NCBI GenBank assembly: GCA_050050115.1
Contig: JASFUX010000042.1
Coordinates: 1-16,652, forward strand
From: JASFUX01 sp050050115
GTDB lineage: Bacteria; Pseudomonadota; Alphaproteobacteria; Caulobacterales; Maricaulaceae
Direction: 5' to 3'
Length of the DNA stretch: 16,652 nucleotides
Position 1 is the stretch's first letter, and each line of letters starts with the position of its first letter. The position numbers and the translations under genes were made by a program. The notes beneath the pieces were generated by a model. It worked only from the letters and a program-made list of their open reading frames with translations, was not told where the DNA came from and did not search any database. This document shows positions 1 through 6,584 of this stretch, in pieces.

Positions 1-1828
1 GCAGCTCGCCCGTCTCCGCATCATAGGCGCGCAGGAAGCCGTCGAGACTGCCGTTGACCACCGCACCGTCGATCACGACAGGCGCGGCGGAATGGCCGAT
101 GTTGCTGGAACAGCCGCGCACCCGCTCTTCGCGATCGCCAGTGCAGTCGGGTTCGCCGAAGTAGGACCACTCGACCTCGCCGGTGTCGATCGAGAGCGCA
201 TGAATGCCCGCCCGATCGAACTCCGGCGCGGCGTCGTTGCCCGGCCGGTTGATCGGCGCGAACACGCGCGCGTCGTCCACCGCGATGCCCCAGTGAACAC
301 CGCCGAGCGGCGTGCCGGTGCCAAGATCGGTCCGCCAGACCAAAGATCCGTCGTCCGGATCGAGCGCCCAGACCGTGCCGGACTTTTGACCCGCGAGCAG
401 GATGTCCTCGCCCTCGGACGTCTGTGTCAGGACGGTCGAGGCGCCGAAGTCGACGTCGCGGCTGACCGAGGTCTCCGGCGGGCAGTTGCCGCCCGCGCCC
501 GGTCGGCAGCCGGTGAGGAAGATGTCGTTCGCCGTCGCCTGGAAGGTCCAAACGTTCTCCCCGGTTTCAAGGTCGAACGCCATGATCGCGTCGGACGTGT
601 CTGTCGCCGGCGCCGATGTGTTCTCGCCCGTACCGACATAGAGCCGGCCCCGCGCCGCGTCGATCGACGGCGTGTTCCAGATCGGCGCGCCGGAGGGGCC
701 CCACCGCATCACGCCCGCGTCGTTAAGGCCCTGCTCGGTCGCGTCCTCCATTGTGCGGGCGAGCCAGATCGTCTCCCCGGTCGCGGCGTCGAGCGCGGCG
801 ACCGCGCCCTGGCTGCGGCAGCATTCGTGCTCGCGATTGGCGCCGAGCGAAATCTCATATGAGGAGATGGGCACATAGAGCCGGTCGCCATGGAACACCG
901 AGCCGCCGGTGATCTGCGTCGCCGCATGCGTGGCGAGGTTGACGACCCAGACGCGCTCGCCGGTGACCGCGTCGATCAGGTGCAGCTGGCCGGAGCCGTC
1001 GCCGATCGCCAACACCGGCCGGGCCGCGCCGCCGTCTCCGGGGATTTCGCCGTAGGAGAGGCTCGAGCGCAGCGGCGCATAGGCGTCGTGCGCCCACTGC
1101 ACGCAAGGCGGTCCGTCGACGTTGAAGGCGAACACCTTGCCCGCGTCGGCGAGCGCGATGAACAAGCTCGAGCCGGCGACGACGGGCTGAGAGCGCATCG
1201 TCGGCGTGTCTGGGAAGCCAAGCGCCCAGGCGAGCTCAAGGTCGGCGAAGTCGTCCGTGCTCAAACCGGACTCGCCTGCCGACATGCGGCGGTGATTGTG
1301 CTCGCCGAAGCCGAAGCCCGCGACGATCGGCGCGGCGTCGGGCTCGACCGCGCGGCGCTCGGCCGGGCACATCGCGGCCGCGATCCACTCGTCGGAGTCG
1401 TCCTCGCCACCGGTCAGATAGGAGACGACGGTGGGAATCTCGCCCGGCGCGAGCGTCGCGCCAACGTCGGACATCTTGCCCTCGGTGAGCGCATAGATGA
1501 TCGCCCGATAGCCCATGCCCTGCAGCGCTTCGAAGCTGGGCGAGCGCGATTGCTCGGGATTGTCGTGGCAAACCGCGCAGGCCTGTTCGTAGACGAGACG
1601 GCCAGGGTGGATCTGATCCGCGTTCGCGACCGGTCCAGCGGCTGGGATGAGATCCGCTCCGCTTACGGACTCATCGCTCGGCGAGGCCTGCTCGGTCGCC
1701 GTTGTCGCATCGGCGTTTTCTGCAGACTGCTCAGCCGGCCCGCACGCGGCGAGCGCGAGGGCGAGCGCCGCCCCCGAAAATGACCACCCGGACATCGACC
1801 GCATCGCAACTCGGCGCATCTGACTCAT
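1..1828 (-). CDS. Cytochrome c-PQQ beta-propeller dehydrogenase (PVADH-like lipoprotein), copy 1, C-terminus cut by window edge
   Basis: The frame is open from ATG at 1828 to the left edge (609 codons, no stop), so the last few dozen residues are missing. The start has AGGCGGAG directly upstream and lies 8 nt after the stop of copy 2, so the two are surely cotranscribed. The N-terminus is a lipoprotein signal: Arg-rich start, hydrophobic run, lipobox ALAAC with Cys29. A haem c site CAVCH is at 84-88. The rest is a quinoprotein-type propeller with repeats of the form DAATGE..W and GTVWALDPDD, a vicinal pair ECC followed by RSQGAV, and a paired Cys segment (GCRPGAGGNCP). Known family: quinohemoprotein alcohol dehydrogenases pass electrons from PQQ to haem c in the periplasm. 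The order cytochrome-then-propeller matches polyvinyl alcohol dehydrogenase rather than methanol dehydrogenase. The substrate is unknown; the PVADH-like assignment is from remembered family architecture, not a search. Confidence 0.85.
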   Translation of the reverse strand, partial: MSQMRRVAMRSMSGWSFSGAALALALAACGPAEQSAENADATTATEQASPSDESVSGADLIPAAGPVANADQIHPGRLVYEQACAVCHDNPEQSRSPSFEALQGMGYRAIIYALTEGKMSDVGATLAPGEIPTVVSYLTGGEDDSDEWIAAAMCPAERRAVEPDAAPIVAGFGFGEHNHRRMSAGESGLSTDDFADLELAWALGFPDTPTMRSQPVVAGSSLFIALADAGKVFAFNVDGPPCVQWAHDAYAPLRSSLSYGEIPGDGGAARPVLAIGDGSGQLHLIDAVTGERVWVVNLATHAATQITGGSVFHGDRLYVPISSYEISLGANREHECCRSQGAVAALDAATGETIWLARTMEDATEQGLNDAGVMRWGPSGAPIWNTPSIDAARGRLYVGTGENTSAPATDTSDAIMAFDLETGENVWTFQATANDIFLTGCRPGAGGNCPPETSVSRDVDFGASTVLTQTSEGEDILLAGQKSGTVWALDPDDGSLVWRTDLGTGTPLGGVHWGIAVDDARVFAPINRPGNDAAPEFDRAGIHALSIDTGEVEWSYFGEPDCTGDREERVRGCSSNIGHSAAPVVIDGAVVNGSLDGFLRAYDAETGEL

Positions 1829-1836
1829 CTCCGCCT

Positions 1837-3843
1837 CTACTCAGCCGGACGGAACGAGAGCAGGACGTTGCCCGCCGGCTCGCCGAAGAAGCTGTAGCCG
1901 GAGGAGACGAACACCCGGCCGTTCGCCGCGATGATCGACGCGTTGTCGATGCCGCCGCCGTGACCCTCTACGCCATTCACGGTCTCGAACGGCCGCGCGG
2001 TGTCGTACTCGAACAGCATCTCGCCGGTCTCGGTGTTGAAAACGCGGAACATGCCGTCGGTCGCGCCCTGGGCGACCGCGCCGTCGATCACCATCGGCGC
2101 GCCGGACATCGAATAGCTGCGCTGACAGCTCGGCACCCGCTCGCGGCGTTCGTCGTCGCACGTCGGCGTGACGGTGTAGGACCATTCGACCTCGCCCGTA
2201 TCAACGTTGACTGCATGGATGCCGCGATAGTCCGGCTCGCCGTCCTGGCGCCGGCCGGCGGAATTGATCGGCGCGAAGACGCGGGTTCCGTCATAGGCGA
2301 TGCCCCAGTGGATGCCGCCAAGAGGTCCGCCCGTGCCGAAGTCGCGCCGCCAGACCACCTCGCCGTCATTGTCCGGATCGAGCGCCCAGACCGTGCCGGA
2401 CTTCTGGCCCGCGAGCAGCACGTCCGAGCCGTCCGAACGCTGAGCGATGATCACCGAAGCGCCGAAGTCGACGTCGCGGTTGACCGAATATTCCGGCGGA
2501 CAATTGCCGCCCGCGCCCGCGCGGCAGCCCATCAGGTAGATGTCTTGCGCGGTCGCCTGGAAGGTCCAGGCGTTCTCCCCGGTCTCCAGATCGAACGCCA
2601 TGATCGAGTCCGTCGTGCCGCTGTCGGGCGCCGAAGTGGACTCGCCGGTGCCGACATAGAGCAGGCCGCGTTCGACGTCGATCGCCGGGGTCGACCAGAT
2701 CGGCGCGCCCGAGGGGCCGTACATCATCACGCCGTTGTCGTTCTCGCCCTGCGGGGTCGCCTCCTCCATCGTGTGGGCGGTCCAGATCACCTCGCCGGTG
2801 GCCGCGTCGAGCGCGGTCACCGCGCCGTGGCTCTTGCAGCACTCATGTTCGGGTTGAGCGCCGACGGCGATCTCGAACATCGAGACCGGCGTATAGACCA
2901 CGCCGTCGTGCAGCACCGGCGTGCCGGTGGTGATCGAATAGTCGTGCAGCCTGACGCTCGACACCCAGAGCTGTTCGCCGGTCGCCGCATCGAGCATGTG
3001 CACCTGCGCCGAACCGTCGCCGAACACCAGCACGTTCCGGCCGTCGACCTCGCCATAGGTCAGGCTGGTCCTGAGCGCGAGCGGATACTCGTAGCTCCAC
3101 TGCACGCACGGCGTTCCGTCGATGTTGAAGGCGAACACTTGCCGCGCGTCGGCGCCCATCAGGAACAAGGTGTCGCCCACGACGACGGGCTGCGAGCGCA
3201 TCGCCGGATTGTTCGGGATGCCGATCGCCCACTCTAGCTCAAGCCCTGCGAGGTCGTCCGTAGAAAGACCAGCGTCTTCGGCCGAGATGTGACGATGGTT
3301 CTCCAGGTTGACGCCGAAGGTCGACACCGAAGCGGGCGCGCTCAAGTCCACCGTCGCGCGCTCAGCCGGACACGCGTGCTCCTCGATCCAGGCGGTGTTG
3401 GGCTCGGCGCCAGCCGACAGGTAGGCGATGACGAGCGCGATGTCGTCGTCCGACATCGTCGCGCCGATGTCCTTCATCCGCCCCGTCTGCAGCGCATAGG
3501 TGAGATTGGTCGAGGAGATCTGCTGGAGCGCCTCTAGGCTGGGCGAGCGGGTTTGCTCGGGGAAATCGTGACAGTTCGCGCAAACCGCTTCGTAAACGGC
3601 GCGCCCCGGATGGACGTCTCCTGCGTTCGCCGTCTCCACCGCCGCCGGTTCAGCCGCTGGTTCAGAAGCGGGCTCGGCGACCGGCTCCGCAACTGGTTCA
3701 GGCGCAGCTTCGGCGGTGACCGCAGCGGCCGCCGGCGTGTCGGTCTCCGCGCTGTCGGTGTCAGCCGGCGAGCACGCGGCGATCACGACCGCGGCGGCGG
3801 CGAGCATCAAGCTGGAGCGATTGGAGGCGATGGAAATCGGCAT
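1837..3843 (-). CDS. Cytochrome c-PQQ beta-propeller dehydrogenase (PVADH-like lipoprotein), copy 2
   Basis: This is a complete paralogue of the neighbouring copy 1. From ATG 3843 it has 668 residues. I chose this start because it gives a normal lipoprotein signal (MPISIASNRSSLMLAAAAVV, lipobox IAAC, Cys24). The same frame extends upstream to TTG 3942, but there GGGGAGG abuts the codon with no spacer. A Pro/Ala/Glu linker (residues about 48-70) joins the lipid anchor to a cytochrome c domain with CANCH at 88-92. Propeller repeats follow, with motifs DAATGEVIW, FDLETGENAW and DTGEVEWSY, a vicinal Cys pair at 335-336, a second Cys pair (about 440 and 448), and a third in the C-terminal part. 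Length suits PVADH-type quinohemoproteins. Expected role: periplasmic, membrane-anchored oxidation of an alcohol with electrons passed through haem c to the respiratory chain. Substrate unknown. It is the upstream gene of the pair. Confidence 0.87.
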   Translation of the reverse strand: MPISIASNRSSLMLAAAAVVIAACSPADTDSAETDTPAAAAVTAEAAPEPVAEPVAEPASEPAAEPAAVETANAGDVHPGRAVYEAVCANCHDFPEQTRSPSLEALQQISSTNLTYALQTGRMKDIGATMSDDDIALVIAYLSAGAEPNTAWIEEHACPAERATVDLSAPASVSTFGVNLENHRHISAEDAGLSTDDLAGLELEWAIGIPNNPAMRSQPVVVGDTLFLMGADARQVFAFNIDGTPCVQWSYEYPLALRTSLTYGEVDGRNVLVFGDGSAQVHMLDAATGEQLWVSSVRLHDYSITTGTPVLHDGVVYTPVSMFEIAVGAQPEHECCKSHGAVTALDAATGEVIWTAHTMEEATPQGENDNGVMMYGPSGAPIWSTPAIDVERGLLYVGTGESTSAPDSGTTDSIMAFDLETGENAWTFQATAQDIYLMGCRAGAGGNCPPEYSVNRDVDFGASVIIAQRSDGSDVLLAGQKSGTVWALDPDNDGEVVWRRDFGTGGPLGGIHWGIAYDGTRVFAPINSAGRRQDGEPDYRGIHAVNVDTGEVEWSYTVTPTCDDERRERVPSCQRSYSMSGAPMVIDGAVAQGATDGMFRVFNTETGEMLFEYDTARPFETVNGVEGHGGGIDNASIIAANGRVFVSSGYSFFGEPAGNVLLSFRPAE

Positions 3844-3989
3844 GAATTCGGTCCCAATGGCGACGGGCCCACTGCGTGACGGGCTCAGATCTCGGAGAGC
3901 GCCGTCGGCGGCCGCGCGCATGCGCCGCCAAGCCGAATTCAACCTCCCCGCCGCGCCGGATTAGAAAGAGGAATCAAGCCCAAAGCAAC

Positions 3990-4026
3990 GACAGGGCCGC
4001 CAAATCCGGCCGCCTGTCTGTTTTTT
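3990..4026 (+). terminator. Hairpin with T-run between the FAH-family gene and the quinohemoprotein pair
   Basis: The stem pairs GACAG (3990-3994) with CTGTC (4014-4018) and GGCCG (3995-3999) with CGGCC (4007-4011). It has a 7-nt loop and a 2-nt bulge, and six Ts follow at 4021-4026. Read on the plus strand it looks like an intrinsic terminator, but both flanking genes are on the minus strand. For minus-strand transcription the T-run becomes an A-run ahead of the stem and no U-run follows. It may attenuate in one direction, block antisense transcription, or be a processing site. Confidence 0.45.
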
Positions 4027-4036
4027 AAGATTGCCG

Positions 4037-5164
4037 TTAGTCGGCGTCTTCAATCGCAGGAAGCTGGGCCCCCGTGCCGTCGGGTCGCCCGGGCTCCCGG
4101 CGCACGCGCAAGGTCATGGAGCCGATCCCCTCGATGCCAGCCTCGATGACCTCGCCATCCTGAAGGAACCTTTGCTCGCCGCGCACCGCCGTGCCTACGC
4201 CGGTGCCGCCGGAGGTGCCGTTGTTCAAGACATCGCCCGGATAAAGCGTCACGATCGAGGAGGCGTATTCGATCAACTCCCACGTGGTGTGGATCATGTC
4301 CCCGCCCATGCCCTCCTGCATCACCTCGCCGTCGACGGCGAGGGTCTGGCGGAGCAGCTCGACCGGATCGCCGTAGAACTCCTTCGGCACGATCCACGGC
4401 CCCTGGGGCGCGAAAGTCCGGTGGCCCTTCATCACGAACCAGTCGACCCCGCCCAGACCGCCAGGCGGGCGGCCGCCCCGGTCGGAGATGTCGAGGGTAA
4501 CCATGTAGCCGAACACGTGGTCCTCGGCGTCTTCGGCGGACACGTAGCTGGTCTCCCTGCCGATCACGGCGCCGAGCTCGACCTCCCAGTCGATTTCGAC
4601 GCGGCCGTAGGGCAGCACGATCTCGTCGTCCGCGCCGATCACCGCGCCACGCGAGGGTTTCAAGAAGAGATAGGGAATGCCGCGATTGGCCGCGCGTCGC
4701 GCCATTGCTTCCTGACGCTCTTCCTCCGTACCCGACTCATTGAGATGGGAGTAGAAGTTCAGCGCCGCGTTCAGGATCTTGCCCGGATACATAATCGGCG
4801 GCAGCGTGCGCACGTCTTCAAGGTCAACGACATAGTCCGGGGCGTCGTCGCCATCGAGTGCGCCGGAGTCGATGAGCGCGGTCTCAATCGCGATCAGCTC
4901 GCCGCGGCCGCCGTTCTCGTAACGCTCAATCAGATCGATCATGTCGTCAGGCGCCTCGCCGAGGCCCTGCGCCGCGTAGGCGGCGGGAAGGTCGACAATG
5001 AACCGCTCGCGCAGCACCAGGCCGACGGTCGGCGCGCCGTCGATCTCGAACGTGCCGACGGCGAACGGCTCGGGCGCGGCGGGCTCGGATTGCGCAAGCG
5101 CCGCGCCGGCCGCCGCGATCGCGAGGACTCCCGACATCACGATTTGCAGAACCACTCGGATCAT
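4037..5164 (-). CDS. Exported fumarylacetoacetate hydrolase (FAH) family protein
   Basis: 375 residues from ATG 5164, preceded by GGAGAAGG at proper spacing. Residues 1-24 form a Sec signal peptide ending ALA, with cleavage predicted before Gln25, so the protein should be periplasmic; most FAH-family enzymes are cytosolic. The C-terminal two-thirds carries the FAH fold signatures. These are GKILNAALNFYSHLNE (128-143), the acidic metal-ligand pair in WEVELGAVIG (Glu194, Glu196), Asp225 in LDISDRG, Lys246, FAPQGPWIV (251-259), MIHTTWELI (290-298) and the GTSGGTGVG loop (316-324). Known family chemistry is Mg-dependent hydrolysis of C-C bonds in beta-diketo acids, decarboxylation or hydration. 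The ligand set is intact, so it is probably active. It follows the methyltransferase gene by 63 nt and precedes the quinohemoprotein pair, suggesting shared regulation and possibly a diketone produced outside the cytoplasm as substrate. The substrate is inferred only. Confidence 0.88.
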   Translation of the reverse strand: MIRVVLQIVMSGVLAIAAAGAALAQSEPAAPEPFAVGTFEIDGAPTVGLVLRERFIVDLPAAYAAQGLGEAPDDMIDLIERYENGGRGELIAIETALIDSGALDGDDAPDYVVDLEDVRTLPPIMYPGKILNAALNFYSHLNESGTEEERQEAMARRAANRGIPYLFLKPSRGAVIGADDEIVLPYGRVEIDWEVELGAVIGRETSYVSAEDAEDHVFGYMVTLDISDRGGRPPGGLGGVDWFVMKGHRTFAPQGPWIVPKEFYGDPVELLRQTLAVDGEVMQEGMGGDMIHTTWELIEYASSIVTLYPGDVLNNGTSGGTGVGTAVRGEQRFLQDGEVIEAGIEGIGSMTLRVRREPGRPDGTGAQLPAIEDAD

Positions 5165-5227
5165 CTCGCCTTCTCCCCTGGCTGGCCGACGACCTCAGGC
5201 TAGCCGCATGAACAACGGCGCCACAAG

Positions 5228-6328
5228 CTAGCCCCGCTTACGGTACGTCCGCACCTTGGTCAGGAACGCCAGCGTCTCGCGCTCTCGGACGAGCCCCGCT
5301 TTGGCCCAGAGCGCGTCGAGGTCGGTCTCGGCGTAGCTCTTGTAGAAGGGCTCATGGAAGATGTTCGGGAAGGCCTCGAGCATCGGATCGAGCGCGGGCG
5401 CGTCGCCCGGCTGGATCGAGTCGGCGATGACGACGAGACCGCCCGGACGCACCACCCTGGCCATTTCTTCGGCGACGATGGCGCGCACGCGCGGCGGCAA
5501 CTCGTGGAAGAGATAGACCGAGACGACGATGTCGAAAGCGCCGTCGTCATAAGGCAGCGTCTCGGCGGCGGCTTCGCGGACCCGGGCGCGCGGGCGATGC
5601 TTGAGGCGCCGCGCCGCCTCCTCGACATAAGCCGGAGACAGATCCACGCCTTCGACATCGAGGCGCGGAAAAGCGTCCGTCGTCTGAACGAGAAAGCTCC
5701 CCGCGCCGCAGCCGACGTCGAGGAGACGCGCGGCGCGCTGATCGCGGCCCTTCAGCTCGCGGGCGACCTCCGCCAAAGCCGCGCGGCGCATCGCCGATGC
5801 GGCGCCCGTAAACAGCACCTCGACCTGCTCGTCGTAGATCCGCGCCGAGTGCGCCGACAGCCAGCCGTCGGTTTGATAGTGGAAATTCTGCAAGTAGTAC
5901 GGCGGAAAGCGGCCGTTGCGGCCGAGCACGCGGCCGCGGTCGCGCACTTCGGTTCCACCCTTGCGCCGCCGGCGCGCGCTAACGGCCTCGGCGTCGGCGA
6001 GCACGGCCCGGCTCGTCGCGAGCATCCGTGCAAGCCGGCGCGGATCAAGATCACGCGGGGGCGGATAAAGCCCGGCCTCGATGTTGGCGCGGTCGACTTC
6101 GAACAGCTCGAGAAAGGCGGCGCGCACTTTTTCTCGATCGATCGGTTCGCCGCCGCCCCCGCCAGCGTGCGGCGCAGGTCCCGCGCGCGCCTCGATCCGT
6201 CGCACGAGCGCGTAGTGCGCAGCGTACCAGGCCACCCGCAACGACTGCGCCGCGCCGTACCGCAGCCGGCCAAGCGGCCGGCGCCATCGGCGGCGCTCTG
6301 ATTGCGCAAGCCTGTCCTGCGGGGTCAC
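5228..6328 (-). CDS. Class I SAM-dependent methyltransferase
   Basis: 366 residues from a GTG start at 6328, supported by AAGGA 7 nt upstream. The C-terminal half is a Rossmann-type methyltransferase. Motif I LLDVGCGAG (202-210) binds SAM; the acidic post-I strand is VEGVDLS (225-231); motif II lies in AFDIVVSVYLFHELP; and VVRPGGLVVIADS is the post-II segment seen in UbiE-like and methyltransf_11 enzymes. The N-terminal 200 residues are Arg-rich with an amphipathic helix around 20-45 and a Gly tract (56-60). This part has no motif I can name and may bind membrane or substrate. No signal peptide is seen, so it should be cytoplasmic. It is the first gene of the probable unit that continues into the FAH-family gene. 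Substrate unknown. It is divergent from the glycine-zipper gene, sharing a 256-bp intergenic region. Confidence 0.85.
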   Translation of the reverse strand: MTPQDRLAQSERRRWRRPLGRLRYGAAQSLRVAWYAAHYALVRRIEARAGPAPHAGGGGGEPIDREKVRAAFLELFEVDRANIEAGLYPPPRDLDPRRLARMLATSRAVLADAEAVSARRRRKGGTEVRDRGRVLGRNGRFPPYYLQNFHYQTDGWLSAHSARIYDEQVEVLFTGAASAMRRAALAEVARELKGRDQRAARLLDVGCGAGSFLVQTTDAFPRLDVEGVDLSPAYVEEAARRLKHRPRARVREAAAETLPYDDGAFDIVVSVYLFHELPPRVRAIVAEEMARVVRPGGLVVIADSIQPGDAPALDPMLEAFPNIFHEPFYKSYAETDLDALWAKAGLVRERETLAFLTKVRTYRKRG

Positions 6329-6335
6329 GAGCTCA

Positions 6336-6340
6336 TCCTT
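6336..6340 (-). promoter_or_regulatory. Ribosome binding site that sets the GTG start of the methyltransferase
   Basis: On the minus strand AAGGA lies 7 nt before GTG 6328. The neighbouring ATG just downstream of this site (in GGATGAGC) is out of frame and stops at once, so GTG is the start. Confidence 0.6.
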
Positions 6341-6521
6341 CGTTGCGCCCTCGGCGGCAGCCTAACCCACATTTCTCGCAAGCTGAATCGGGCTCGCCGG
6401 CTTCCGGCCAAGCGGAGCAAGACCCGGGAAGCGGTTGTCGGATGCGTCCACACGCCCCGGCGCCCATGCGCCAGATCGGCAGGAGCGTTCGATAACACGC
6501 TGAAATAGCGGGCTTATTTCC

Positions 6522-6539
6522 TTCAGGTTGGGTTCAGGT
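6522..6539 (+). promoter_or_regulatory. TTCAGGT direct repeat, candidate response-regulator operator
   Basis: Two perfect copies of TTCAGGT start at 6522 and 6533. They are spaced 11 bp, one helical turn, and lie 45 bp before the ATG of the glycine-zipper gene. OmpR/PhoB-family regulators typically bind such head-to-tail half-sites. The cognate regulator is not identifiable here. One further related copy in inverted sense (ACCTGAACC) occurs near 15437. Confidence 0.4.
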
Positions 6540-6570
6540 CGAACGCGTCATGGTTCGGGTCTGGCTCGAT

Positions 6571-6579
6571 AGGGAGAGG
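6571..6579 (+). promoter_or_regulatory. Ribosome binding site of the glycine-zipper gene
   Basis: AGGGAGAGG lies 5 nt before ATG 6585. An in-frame GTG at 6579 overlaps this site, so ATG 6585 is the preferred start. Confidence 0.65.
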
Positions 6580-6584
6580 TGTGC

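Larger units (their letters stand above)
1..3843 (-). repeat. Tandem gene duplication of the quinohemoprotein gene
   Basis: The two genes align along their length as DNA as well as protein. For example, the stretch around 363-402 reappears around 2381-2420 with only a few changes, and the one at 486-500 reappears at 2504-2518; both pairs have the same offset of 2018 bp. The duplication covers whole genes, separated by 8 nt. The linker between lipobox and cytochrome domain differs, being Pro/Ala/Glu-rich only in copy 2. Confidence 0.8.
6329..6584. other. Divergent intergenic region, methyltransferase / glycine-zipper gene
   Basis: This 256-bp region must hold the promoters of both divergent genes. 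I see no convincing -35/-10 pair in either direction. The recognisable elements are the TTCAGGT direct repeat (6522-6539) and the two ribosome binding sites. Confidence 0.5.

Noticed and set aside
1702..3237. 511-codon open frame on the plus strand opposite the quinohemoprotein genes
   Set aside because: It is antisense to two clearly homologous genes, spans their junction, and has Arg/Ala/His/Asp-rich composition typical of a GC-rich shadow frame.
3844..3942. N-terminal extension of quinohemoprotein copy 2 to TTG 3942
   Set aside because: The Shine-Dalgarno-like GGGGAGG abuts the TTG without a spacer, and the extension would bury the lipoprotein signal behind 33 polar residues.
4031..5203. 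390-codon plus-strand frame opposite the FAH-family gene
   Set aside because: The minus strand carries full FAH motifs and a signal peptide. The plus frame has no domain and no ribosome binding site.
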